Source: Gnetum montanum (lineage: Eukaryota > Streptophyta > Gnetopsida > Gnetales > Gnetaceae). From it: a stretch of 64,000 nucleotides of DNA. Positions 20,457-32,400 of the stretch are shown here, piece by piece. The position numbers were made by a program, and so were the translations under genes. The stretch's first letter is position 1. Each line of letters starts with the position of its first letter. The stretch is from contig MNCI01011336.1 of NCBI GenBank assembly GCA_015680685.1, positions 187,877 to 251,876 on the forward strand, given 5' to 3'. The notes below the pieces were generated by a model, which saw only the letters and a list, made by a program, of their open reading frames with translations, was not told the origin of the DNA and made no database searches.

Positions 20457-21773
20457 TGAAACACCACAAAATTTTGAGCTTAGTACTTCTCCAACAAGAA
20501 CTGAGCTAAGTCATGACGTTCCTCACCATGGCTGAAGCTTGATGGCCCTGCAGACAGCTTCAAGCGGAGTCAAACTCAACAAGAAGCAAGTACCTGGGAC
20601 CCACAGATGACCACGACATCTGCTATCAAACTTGGAAAATTTGGAGCTTGAAATACTTAGTTTACACTAAGTATGTATTCTCAGCGTGTACGCCCAATGT
20701 ATACGCTCGATGCTCACAACGTATACGCCCAGTGTATATTCCCCAGATTGTATCCATAGCATATACGCCCAGTGTATACACCCAGCGTAGACGCCTCACA
20801 TGTACGCTCAGCAGGTACAACTAATGAATACGCCTGGCATGTAATCCCCGAAGACAGCATGGAAACAACACTGCAGAGCAAGACTTGATACAGGGTAGCA
20901 ACTCACACGAACAGAGCAACCATCAGAGTATACGCCCAGTGTATACGCCCAGCAACGATCAACGTATACGCCCAGCATCCCCAGTGTATACGCTTAGCAT
21001 CCACAGTGTATACGCCCAAGTTTGCATACGCCCAGTGTATACGCCCGGAGTCTACGCCCGCCTGATACAACATATACGCCCAGAAAATGTAACATGTACA
21101 TTTGTAAATTTTATTCTTTCACACCCAGTCAACACACCACATGTTACCCAACTCATGTCTAACATCAAAACCTGTATAAAAACCCCAATTTTTTACTAGA
21201 AGCAGGGGGTCGGCAATTTTGAGCAAACCAGAGAGAGAAAAATAGAGACGTTAAGAACCAGAGCAGAGAACCTTGTACATTGGACAACCCTGTACACTGA
21301 GCATACAGCCTCTACGCTGTTCCTATAGTGTGAACTAGCCCACAGTCATCCCTGCATCCACCGGGGCTATTCGTCCGCCTTGTGTCAAAGCCACAACTAC
21401 ATTAGACTGATGCATTGTAACTCTCATTTTGAAATACCATTGTTACATTTTCTTCCTAAAATCTATTACAATTTGCATTAATTGTTGCATGTATACTATT
21501 TACGCTCTTTTACATTTACACTTTGTTTGCATCTGTTACGCTGTTTGCACTCTGCTTTATGCTTGTTACGCCGTTTACATATAACCCAGTGTATAGCACT
21601 TCGGTGTACGTTCGGGGAAATCCTTGCCTGATCCGCGTGCGGACCACTCAAGGTACTCTACCTTCATTAATTCTAGCTTACCCTCAAGCAAAGGTAGGGT
21701 CTTCTGTGCGTGTCCGGTGATCCCCCAATTTCTGTTTCCTTCCAGTCGGAGACCGACGATTTCGGACGGTACA
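20457..21773 (+). repeat. 3' LTR of TatB (1317 bp)
   Basis: Starts TGAAACACCACAAAATTTT and ends TTTCGGACGGTACA, and aligns with TatA 7982-6737. U3 (20690-21090) is an array of GTATACGCCCAGC words. TATA: TGTATAAAAACC at 21174-21185. R and U5 hold repeated TTTACGCT/GTTTGCAC words and end in GATCCGCGTGCGGACCAC and beyond. The right boundary joins Athila pol at 21774; the five bases AGTGA there should recur left of the TatB 5' LTR as target duplication. Confidence 0.85.
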
Positions 21774-21779
21774 AGTGAG

Positions 21780-23440
21780 ACGATAAAAAATGTCCATACT
21801 ATATCTACTATGAAAGCTGCAACATTGTGGATGCTCAACTTAACTACACTACCACTGAAAAGGAGTTAATGGTGGTGGTGTTTGCCTTGGAAAAATTCCG
21901 ACACTATGTTCTTGGGTACAAGGTGTTTATGCATATTGACCACAGTGCTATTTGGTTCCTAATGAACAAACCAACGATGAGCCCCTATATCATATGGTGG
22001 CTGGTGATTCTTCAGGAATTTGACCTCACTATGGTAGACTAGAAGGAAACTGAGAATGTGGTTGCTAACCACTTGTCTCGGTTGCGATGGGATAACGCAG
22101 AAGAGGAAGAACTACTCTCCAATCAATTTCCAAATGAAATCCTCTTCGCAGGAGTAATCGATAAACAGATGCCCAAAGAATCACCTTGGTTCAGCCACAT
22201 CCTCACCTATCTCATCATCCAAGAATTGCCAAAGGAGTGGGACCATTGGCAGAAATAATAGTTTCTCCATAAGGCCAAGCACTTCATAGAAATCAATAGT
22301 GATCTTTATAAGGTCTATGCATCTGGCCTGGTTCGATGGTGCATCCCTAGTGATGATACACTATGCGTCCTCCAAGATGCTCATGAGGGCCCTTATGGGG
22401 GCCACTATGCTAGAAGATGCATGACCATTAAGATCCTACTTGCAGGATATTATTGGCCTACACTCTTCAGGGATGCACAATGGTTCACCTACTCTTGTGA
22501 ATGGTGCCAAAGACATAGTGGGATGACTGCACAAATGGAAGGACCTCAATAGTGGATCCAACCACTGGAGCCTTTCAACATTTGGGGCATCAACTTCATG
22601 AGTTCCATCACCCCCATGTCTAATAGGAAGGTGTACATCGTCGTCACTATTGACTACTACACAAAGTGGGTGGAGGTAGCAACCATCATCAACTATTCCT
22701 CAAACACTTCCACACGATTTATCCAATAGCAAATCATAAACAGGTTTGGAGTGTCACCTGCACTCATCTCAAACAATGGAATGCATTTTACGAGCATCAC
22801 TTTTCATAAACTCATATAACACTTGGGGGTTACCTATAAATTTATAACACCTTATCACCCTCAAGCCAACGGGCAAGCCGAAGTCACCAATAGTGAGATT
22901 ACCAAAATCCTCACTCGAACCATCAGTAAATATAGGAGGGACTAGAGCACATAACTTAATGATGCCCTTTAGGCCTATCGCTCCACCTAGAAACTTCCTA
23001 TAGGTTACTCTCCTTATGAGTTAGTGTATGGAAAGCTACTAAAACCTCCAATCCAAGCAGAATTTTGGACACTATCTATAGCCAGTGACTTGGGCCTTGA
23101 CCTACCACTAGCACAATGTGAATGACTTATCAACTTGAGCATGCTAGATGAGAATTGACTAGTGGCCCTGTCAGCAAATGAGATACACAAGGCCTATAAT
23201 AAAAAACGTCATGATCTTAGGATTTGGAAGGTAACATTTTGATATGGAGATAAGGTACTCTACTAGAACCCCACACATGTACCACAACATACCAGGTTTC
23301 AAACACTATGGGAGGGATCCTATATTGTCTCTGAAACCTTCCCATTTGGGGTCTTGCTTATACACAAACCTGAAGACCCCATGAGAACACATTTAGTTAA
23401 TAGGCAACAATTAAAACCTTTCCATGAACTCCATCAAACT
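21780..23440 (+). pseudogene. AthA pol fragment: RNase H and integrase
   Basis: RNase H: LNYTTTEKELMVVVFALEKF and FMHIDHSAIWFLMNKP, then VVANHLSRL. Integrase: GPYGGHYARRCMTIKILLAGYYWP, WCQRHSG (zinc region), then WGINFMSS, ISNNGMHFTS (second Asp changed to Asn) and PYHPQANGQAEVTN with the catalytic Glu. A C-terminal part with LWEGSYIVSETFPFG and LVNRQQLKPFH follows. About fifteen in-frame stops are present, mostly TAG. It lacks RT because TatB inserted upstream. Confidence 0.85.
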
Positions 23441-25552
23441 AGTGCTACTACCTTATCATCACAAGGACAACCTTGTTCCATTTTTTGGGTAACCTCCTTC
23501 TAGCCTAGTCATGGGGGAGACTGTTCTCCCTGTTAACCCACTCTACTAAGCTCACTATTTTTGGAACTTTTTTGTTTTACACTTTTTTTTCCAACATTGT
23601 TCGTATGTTTTTCCATTCTTACCTAGTTTTTGTTTCTTTATTTACTTTTCTGTTTATTTTTTTACTTATTTATATGTGTGTGTGTGTTTGATTTCCATTT
23701 GGTTACTAATAAACCATCTTATTGTCATTAGATATGTTGGTGTGGTTGGTTTTCATTGTGATGGGTTGCGTGAAATGGTCCACCTATTATATCTTGCTCC
23801 CAACCTTGCATTGTTGTTCTTGGAATTTATGTCTACTTTCATCTCATAAAACTGGAAGTGAGTCCACGTCATTCATCCATTCATCTACTCCATGGTTTTC
23901 CTCCCTTTGAAAACATGTAAACCCCCTTCACTTAAAAACATATTAATTAATTTGTGACTTGTGTAGTTTCTGGACTTGGGGATGACCCAATGGTTTGAAT
24001 GGATGTGACTTCAAGGGGAATGCAACATTCATTGTACTTTTCTATTCCTTGGTTTGTGAAAGTGTCCTCATGGATTTTTTCCCACTTCAAGTCCTTTCAT
24101 ACAAGGAAGCTCCTTGGCAATTTGGCCTTGCATGGTGTGGTCCTCATCGCAAGAGTACAAAAAAAAAACAACATGAGGATTCAAAGCACACCCCTTGGTC
24201 AAATGCATGCAAACTAGCATGGGTCTTTGCATGGTGTGGTTCTCACAAAATTAAAATTAAAAAAAAAATAATAACTATGTGGGAATTCAAAGCACACCCC
24301 TTAGACCACCTCTAATGAGCCACAAGCACTAGTTATGGGACTTGCTTCGTCCCTTCTAACTTAGTTCAATTTCACTTTCTTCCTCTCTCACATGTTGGAG
24401 TGATGGTTATTCGTGAGGGCATTCTTGTACTCTTGGGGATGGATGAGTCTTCGCATGTTGTTGCGATGTCATTGTATGTGGTTGGTTTTGGGTCAGAACT
24501 CAAGAAGGATCCTACTAGGTTACTTAACCACAACTTCACATAGGGTTTCATGTGACCAATAACTGGAATTCCAATTTCCACTCCTCTCTCTTTATCCATT
24601 TCTCTCCATGACTCATCTTACTGCCGGTCTTATGTTTTGCTAGTTTGTTATGATTTATGTGAACTCCTAATTCGTTGGCAGGTTCTCATGGATGTGAGTA
24701 TTAACTCACTGCCACTGTTTGTTGATTCCAGGGTCCACGAACTCTAGTGTTGACGATATGCAAGGGCTACTAAGGCTATTGCCTGCTATGGGGAGGACCC
24801 ACTTTCTTAGCTTTGAATCTTTTTCACAACCTTCTTACCTTCCTCTTTCTCTTAGTTGAGTCCCTAGTCTCTCAGCTCTTAAACCACCCAAATTTGGCAT
24901 TTTAATTCAACATTTTGGGCTTTTTACCCTTTAGTCAACGTTGGTTAACCATCGCAACACCCCTACATCGACTAGGCCCTGTATATGTAGCCCCTTGCGT
25001 ATACATAACCGCATATATGCAGCCCCATTGATGCAGCGCCAACACTCTATATATACAATAGTTTCGTGATGTATTTTTCCCATTCTTGCACACCAATTAG
25101 GGGATTTTTTCCATTTTTTCTGTCTCACTTCGTCTTCCCAAGCACTTACATTTTCTACCGCGAGTCCTAATCAACCTATCCTTTTCCTTTTTTGCAACTG
25201 GAGGTATTCTCTTCATCGTTGGGGGGGGGGTGTTTGATGTCTATAGAAATAAAAAAAATTAAATTAAAATTACAATTATCAAATACTTAACACCTCTTAA
25301 GAGAAGAAACAAAAGCAATATTTTAAACTCCAACTCATGCCTTAGTGTTTTTTGTTTCTAACCCATCAACTAATACTTCGGAAAATCTAATGGGATGCAC
25401 ATGCTAGTACCATAACTTGGTCAAAATGAGAAGGTGTATGAGGGCCATTTTGAGTAACTTGTGCACAATTTAATTAATGGTTATGCTTGATTGTAGATTG
25501 CACCTAAACCAAGGCATCCAAGGGGAGAAGGACAGTTCCAACTAAGGGACAA
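23441..25552 (+). other. AthA spacer between integrase and the third ORF
   Basis: Contains a pyrimidine-rich stretch (23560-23720), two similar segments with TTGCATGGTGTGGT (about 24120 and 24220, about 100 bases apart), and a U3-like region with a TATA at about 25040-25052. No coding frame is supported. A G-run (25220-25230) lies near the right end. AthB has a corresponding spacer at 39160-41390. Confidence 0.6.
24935..25055 (+). promoter_or_regulatory. Internal U3-like promoter before the AthA third ORF
   Basis: CGACTAGGCCCTGTATATG here resembles TAACTAGGCTGTGTATAC in the AthA LTR U3 (28568-28587). Repeated GTATA/CATATA words lead to CTCTATATATACAATAG at about 25038-25054. It suggests a second start site giving a separate RNA for the third ORF. 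This is inferred from sequence likeness. Confidence 0.45.
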
Positions 25553-28293
25553 GTAAACATGAATGGAAAGAGGACGAGGTGTGCGACACCCAAAGCACAC
25601 AGAGGGCTCATGTGGAATCTATTCATCAGATTTTTAAAGAGGAGATCCCCAACAAACAATAGCAAGGGGATGAGACTCCAGTGATAGCACCATGGCTTGA
25701 GGTCACCCTGACCCAGGAATGTCTTGACGCTATTAGGCCAAGGGAGGTGCAAAAAATGGTCTTACAAGAGTTGAACGTTGGACCATTTCTAGAGAATGCA
25801 CCAGAAGATGTGAAGAACCAATTGCAAAACTCTCCTATGTGGCCAATCATCACATCCAATGGTGAATGGTATTTAGGAGAGACTTACCTCTTCTAGACAA
25901 ATCAGCAACCGAGGTCTAGAGTAAGAATCAAGGACATTTATGTCTCTTACTTTGTAAAAGCAATATCACAAGGTTTGGGGTTGCCAAAGTCCAGAGCTAA
26001 TGTGGTGAAGATACCTAAGCAAGCAGATCTTAAGGTAAAAGGGGATTGGATCAGACAATGTTATGGGGTAGATTACAAGGAGTTTGTCACTTTAACCATC
26101 GCAGAGAGGGTATACTCAAAAATTGTGTCTTACCACTTGAATCCAATGGTAAGAGCCAGCAAGATCACAGCCTTCTCTACTCATGCATGTGTTGTTCTAA
26201 GCAAAAAGTTCCCAATTAGCCTTCCACAGTTGTTATTTCTAGATATTGAGAAAATATGTGCTAAAAGTAAACATCGGAGGTGGGCTCTACCCTTTCCTTG
26301 CTTAATCAAGAAATTATGCAAACAGGTAGGGATAGCACGATATGTCACTGACACACTTCAGCATGCCTTGATTACCTCATGGTGGGAGATGATGAAGGAT
26401 AAGACTCTGGCCACCACACGACTTGAGGAAGAGTAGCAACCACCTCCACTACCTGCGCAAATAACAAGGTCAGGCTCATAGACAATTGCAAAATACATAC
26501 GTGAAATTTGACAATCACTATTGAGTCAATAAGAGAAATCTGTAGGAACTAATGGAGGGGAAGACCCTTTAGTATATTGCCCTACAATGAACCATCTAGA
26601 GCAAGTGGCTCAATTAGTGAGTTTGCTCGAAGGAGCAGGGCCGATGTTTTCTATCGCCCGAACACAAGTACCTGCTAGAAATGATCCTAATTTCTGAGAA
26701 GTAACAGTATCCACTCAACAGTACTTGCTACCTTTTTGATATGCTTGGAGGATGGAGAGGGGGCAACTGTCTTGGTGATGCAGCACTAGGGACAAGAAAT
26801 TATGGCTAAAGTGATTGCTAACACAATTGCTATGGCCTTTAATGCACTAGTGGCACTTGTACCAGATGTACATGGACTTGAAGATGTACAAACATCCATA
26901 GGAACTTCATGTAGCAGGATCAACGTAGCCCAACATGAAGAATTGTTGGATTGACTAGTGGAAACTAGGATACCACTTCCAGATGTCTTTGATCTTCCAG
27001 ATAACATTACTGCAACCTAGTTGGAGCTACTCTTAGTAAGGGGAAAGTGTTTCATCTTGGAGGGGTAGCTTGAAGTAGCTCAACTGAATTGTCAATGCTT
27101 GGCAATGGAAGTTGCCCAATTAAGGGCCCAACTTGTTGATCTAGCTCTCATCAACTGTGAACTTACTAGAGATGAAGCTTTTCAATGGCTTTAAGACAAA
27201 CTTCAGGTGATTGAAGATGAGTGAGAGTCGATGATATTTGACAAGTCCTTGATAGATTCTTACACATATCATCTAAACAAGGACCTAGTGGAGGTTCGCC
27301 AAGAGAATGTTAGGTTGACCACAGAAGTTCATCACCTACGCAATGGTGGTATTGAAAATTAGCACGTGAAAGACTTTAGCCACCAATAGCAGGAGGAGCT
27401 AGCTAGGGTGAATGCTGATGTGAGGAGATTGGCCACTGAAAATTGAAATCTATCTATGGAGGAGGTTCAAGCCTTGTGAAAAAAATTAGCTATCGAAATA
27501 TTCACTTGGAAAAATGAAGCCCATAAGTTTGAAAAAGGTAAAAATCACTATAAGGACCAAGTGGGATTGTAGAAGGAAGTAAACGAAAAGTAGATTCAAG
27601 TCACAAAGGGCCAAACTAAACCAAGTGCTCTAGCAACTCCGAGAAGGAGGTGAGGTGTGGCAACCCATCTTAGATGGATTGAACACCTATAACCAGGCTT
27701 AGATCTACCTCAAGGAACTACAAGTTGAAAAAATGATAGAGTACATGGAGTTGGCCAATCTTCGTAATGCAAACCTAGCTATGCTAATAGCTAGAAGGCC
27801 ATGGTCTAACCTAGAAAAGCAAGTGGCCACCTCGTATTCTTTATACAAGGGTGAGTTCCAAGCACATAAAGCAACAAAACAAAATTTGGAAACAACAAAT
27901 GCAGAACTTGATGTCCTCTACACTCATTTTGAAGGGCAACATGCAGTTGAAGAGAACTTATCCTGACAAATAAATGACTACCAGTAGCTGTAGAAATCAA
28001 TCTGAGCATTCGACATCAAAAAAAATAGTTTACTACCTGGTTTGTCAATTTAAAAGAACTCTTTCCTATACTTCCATGCCCTTGGGAAGTCTCAGTCCTG
28101 ACACACATTTGTGAAGCTGCTTGGATAGTGAAAAATCCCAAAAGTAAAAAGAAAAAATGAGGGATCTCTTGAAGGCTTTTTGGTTGCCTCCAAAAGTTGC
28201 AATTACTGTGGGACAACCATCGTTCGTGCCCTAGCCACCACATCCACCAGAGACTAGTGAAGGTCCGTTAGAACCACTGCTACCAGGGACGAT
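25553..28293 (+). pseudogene. AthA third ORF: long, coiled-coil-like protein of unknown function
   Basis: About 900 codons with many TAG/TGA stops and a frame change or two. The N-terminal part has NSPMWPIITSNGEWYLGET, then VKAISQGLGLPKSRANVVKI and WALPFPCLIKKLCKQVGI, a globular region found also in AthB. The C-terminal two thirds are helical and charged (DLVEVRQENVRLTTEVHHLR; VRRLATEN; MELANLRNANLAMLIARRP), typical of coiled coil. It occupies the place of the env-like ORF of Athila elements, but I see no signal peptide or membrane anchor. A likely end is TGA near 28291. Homologues: 41390-44175 and 47069-45420 (minus). Confidence 0.7.
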
Positions 28294-28541
28294 GTGATCT
28301 TCTTCAGTAATTTTTGCACCTTTCAGCATAGTAGAGAATCCAAGATCATCAGGGTATTCAATTTTCTCTCTAAACACCACCAGTTTGTAATTCATTCTTC
28401 TTTGTACACTCGGGAATTTGGTGCATCAGTAAAGTTAGTGTCTTTGTAGATGTGTTGCATCATATGTGTTGTAATAAGAACTTCATACCTTCCAAATTGT
28501 AATAAAACTTGAGGACGAGTTTTCACTCAGTTGTGGGGGTA

Positions 28542-29442
28542 TGATGAAGTGCTCATCAGTTGATGCATTAACTAGGCTGTGTATACGGGGCTCTGTATAT
28601 GCTGCTGTGTTGACATGACCTCATCAACACATCTGTTCATGCATCTACATGGCCTCGTTTACACAACATCTATTTTAGATATAAATAAGTGTACTTCCAC
28701 CTCACTTAGGCATCTTTTTAGTAGTTGTAGTGAAGCTCTTGTAGTTTGTTCCTACGAGAGTTAGAATATTTTCCAAGTGCTTGTAGTAGGTGTGAGAAAG
28801 GTGTCTGGCTCTTTATTTGAGCGCGAATGTACCTGAGCCCATTAGCATGACTAGCAATAAAGATAAGCTTTTTAAGCATTTCTTGTAGCAATTGGATTTA
28901 GTCATTTAAGCATTTAATAGTTTAATATCTCTATGCTTTAAAAATTCCTTAAGTTTTCATTGTTATCACTTTAATCGTCATCACTCTTTTATATCTTGCA
29001 AAAACCATAAGTATGACCATCTCAAACATAAACCCAATACTTGGCAACCCAATGACGCTTAATGTCTGGTAACCTAGTAGTGGCTAGGGGATGCTCAGGA
29101 TGTGCACGGAAGATGGGATTGGATACTTATGCTAGGGAAAGTTAAGAGATAGAATAGGATAATTATAGATTAGGCAATATTCCATTTCTTACATTTCCTT
29201 TCAAGAATTATACTCTAGAAGATAAAGAGAAAATCCATAAAAATCATTTACCTCAATCTCACTTAACCATCACATTAGAACATCACAAGTGAGGTTGGGA
29301 AGACAATGACTGTTCTAACACAAGGTTTTACTAGCTAGAGTTTGGTGTATGCAAGTGCTTCCAGTCTACAGAATTTGATTGAGCCACGTGTAAATGCTTG
29401 TGATTCATATGGTTGGGCATAGGAATACCTTACTGTTCATCA
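28542..29442 (+). repeat. 3' LTR of AthA (901 bp)
   Basis: Preceded by a G-rich tract (TTGTGGGGGTA), it starts TGATGAAGTGC and ends ACTGTTCATCA, so the ends are inverted repeats. TATA: GATATAAATAAG at 28678-28689. U5 carries AGAGTTAGAATATTTTC and GTAACCTAGTAGTGG, words shared with the LTRs at 47070 and 44379. The preceding 28294-28541 is 3'UTR-like. Confidence 0.8.
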
Positions 29443-29446
29443 TTAG

Positions 29447-29458
29447 TGGTATTAGAGC
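29447..29458 (+). other. Copia-type primer binding site
   Basis: TGGTATTAGAGC differs at one base from TGGTATCAGAGC, the initiator Met-tRNA site used by most plant copia elements. It is followed by TAGAAGTTCC and the gag ATG at 29470. Confidence 0.8.
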
Positions 29459-29469
29459 TAGAAGTTCCA

Positions 29470-32400
29470 ATGAATAGCTCGATTCAAGTTTTAGTTTTTG
29501 TCTTGGATGGGAAAAATTACAATTGGTGGAGTGTCCAAATGAAGGTGCTTTTCAATTTTCACGAGCTACTAGATGTTGTGGAAAAATTACAATTGGTGGA
29601 GTGTCCAAATGAAGGTGCAACTGATGCATAGAAGAATGCCCACCATGAGAACAAGAAGAAAGATAAGAAAGCATTATATTTCATTCATCAAGGGGTGAAT
29701 GATGAAGTTTTTGAGAAGATTGCATGAGCAACCACATCAAAGTAAGCCTGGGGTACCTTGATGACATCACATAAATGTGCAGACAAAGTTAAGAAGTAAG
29801 ACTCCAAATTTTGAGATGTCAATATGAGCTCTTACAAATGGAGTATTTTCAGACTATTACTACTTATATTAGTTTTGTTATTGCTTTGACAAAGAAAATG
29901 AAAACATATAGAGAGGAGTACAAAGAGTAGGCTAAACTGGAGAAGATTTTACGGTTGCTCACTTCCAAATTTGAGCATATCATGGTGGTGATAGAAGAAG
30001 AACATGATCTTTATTCAATGACTATCAAGGAATTATCTAGCATCCTTCAAGCCCATGAGCAACGCATGAATGAAAAGAAAGTTGAGAAGCCGATTGAGTA
30101 AGCCTTTCAAGGCCAAGTCTCCATCAAAGGTGATCATGGTGGTGAAATAAGGTAAAAGCATGGTGGTTCTCATGGTAGAGGATGAGGACATGGGGGCTAC
30201 TACATTCGGATTCATGGTGGTCATAACAACAATCATGGAGTTGGAGGAAATGACCAAGAAAAATTAGATTTTGGTTATTAGCAAAATTCAAGAGGTCATG
30301 GCCATGGACCTTGTAGAGGAAGGTATGACAGATCCAATGTTGTCTGTTACTCTTGTCATAGGCATGGCCATTATTCAAATGAGTGTAGATACAAGGATAA
30401 TACTTAGAGGGCTCACTATGCACAAGAAGAAGAAGATGATGGTGACCATGCTCTCTTGATGATCACCGCAACTACTGGAGTGTCAAATTACCATACATGG
30501 TTTCTTAACACCAGGTGTACCAATCATATGTGTGGCAAAAAGGAGTTATTTACTATTATTGATGAGTCCTTTCATTCCAAAGTCAAATTTTCTAATGATA
30601 GAACTATATTAATGATGGGAAAATGATAAATCCTTATCAACTTGAAGAATGAAGATTATAAATATATTTTTGATGTCTTCTATGTGTTGGGTATGAAGAG
30701 TAATTTGCTTAGTGTGGGTTAGCTGGTAAAAAAGGGGTATGTCATGAACCTTCATGGCAATCAACTCTCCATTTCTGATAACAAAGGTACATTCATTCTC
30801 AAGGCCCCTTTGATGAAGAATCGTATGTTTTAGGTTGTATTTCTAGTGGTGTTTATAATTATCTAAATGTCATTATAAATGATGAGCCTTGGCTATGGCA
30901 CCTTTGCTTTGGACATTTAAACTTTTGGAGTTTAAAATTGATTGCTAAAGAAAATATGATGAAAGGTTTACCCAATATTCACCATCTAGAACAATTGTAT
31001 GAAGCTTGCATTCTTGGAAAGCATCACAGAATGCCATTTGTTGTAGGACAACAATGTGCAACACAACCACTAAAGCTCATTCATTCCAATGTATGTGGCC
31101 CAATGAACACCTTGTCAAATGGAAATAGTAGGTATTTCCTAAATTTTATTCATAATTTTACTTGAAAAATTTAGGTCTATCTTTTGCAAAGGAATTTTGA
31201 AGTTTTTTATTACTTTAAGAAGTTCAAGGTGCATGTTGAAAGGTAGAGTGGTTATCTTGTTAAAGTTCTGTGAACTAATGGTGGAGGTGAATACACTTTC
31301 AATGAATTTAATGAATATTGTGAAGAACAGGGAATAAAGCATCAAGTCACTTTTTCCTACATCCCACAACATAATAGAGTAGCTGAAAAGAAGAACAAAA
31401 CTATAATGGACATGGTGAGGAGCATGCTAAAGGTGAAAATAATGCCCAATTCATTTTGGGGTGAAGCTATCTCATGTTCTATTTACTTGTTAAATAGGTC
31501 TCTAATCAGGAGTGTGCAAAATATCACCCCTATAGAAGCATGGAGTGGTTTCAAGTCAAGCATGAAACATCTTAGAGTATTTGGTGCTATTTATTATGCT
31601 CATGCTCTAGTAGAGATGAGAACAAAGCTATATGATCAAGAAGAGAAGACTATCTTTGTTGGCTACAAGCATGGGGAATACAAGCTATTCAATCCTATAA
31701 TAAAGGAGGTAATTATCAGCTGAGATGTGACCTTTGCTAAAAAAGATGCTTGGAAATGGAATGTTGATTCATGCAAAGACTCCCAGAAGTAACAAATCTA
31801 TATCCTTAAAGAGGAAGTTGTAGTTCCTACCACAAATGAAGCTACATCAAGCTCTATGCAAGAAAGTTTCACTTCACAAGCTCTAGTAGAATCTGGAAGG
31901 CCTAGGTAGCAACACTAACAATGAGTATGCATACAAAACTATGAGGTAACTCTTGATGATGAAGTTGATGATGATGGAGAATTGATAAAATTTGCTTTAT
32001 TTGTAGATAGTGAACTTGTGACATTCTAGGAGGCAATTCAAGATTCTAAATGGATGAATGCCATGAATGAGGAGATCAAGGCCATTGAAAGAAATGATAC
32101 GTGGGAACTCATTGTCATCTCGTGCGATCACAAAGAAATTGATGTAAAGTGGGTTTTCAAGAAAAAGGTGAAGTCGAATGGTGAAGTGGAGATACATAAA
32201 GCAAGATTGATGACAAAGGGATTTGAGAAAATTCTTCGCTATTACTACCAAGAGGTTTTCTCTCTGATTTCTTAAATTGAAATAATTAGACTTCTTATTG
32301 CATTAGCTACCCAGAAGAAGTGGAAAATCCATCAAATGGATGTGAAATCAGCCTTTCTAAATGGCCCAGTTGAAGAGGAGGTTTTTGTCAAGCAACCATT

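Larger units (their letters stand above)
7983..21773 (+). mobile_element. TatB: Tat/Ogre-type element carrying an antisense spliced gene
   Basis: Order: gag C-end and protease (7983-9361), TAAACT repeats (9400-9665), antisense gene (about 15017 to 9995), TAAACT repeats (15235-15400), RT, RNase H, archaeal-type RNase H and integrase (15400-18963), TAAACT repeats (18990-19390), 3' region, polypurine tract and 3' LTR (20457-21773). The left part was displaced by insertion of TatA and lies outside the window. The right end abuts Athila RNase H at 21774, so TatB is inserted in AthA. The visible internal part alone is about 12.5 kb, very large for a gypsy element but in the Ogre range. Confidence 0.85.
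21774..29442 (+). mobile_element. AthA: Athila-type Ty3-gypsy element, 3' half
   Basis: The sequence resumes inside RNase H at 21774, proceeds through integrase, a long spacer with a TATA region, a third ORF (25553-28293) and the 3' LTR (28542-29442). The Athila assignment rests on NYTTTEKELMVVVFALEKFR, FDLTMVD and the layout with an extra ORF after integrase. The element is also supported by its relatives here whose PBS matches the Athila type. The 5' half is left of the window, displaced by TatB. Confidence 0.8.

Noticed and set aside
21780-23440. Pol fragments as an endogenous pararetrovirus (caulimovirid)
   Set aside because: RNase H is followed by integrase, and an LTR with TG...CA ends is present. 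No movement protein or coat motif was seen.
29413-29631. Short frame at 29413 as a separate gene
   Set aside because: It is the copia gag start read through the PBS region and a local duplication.
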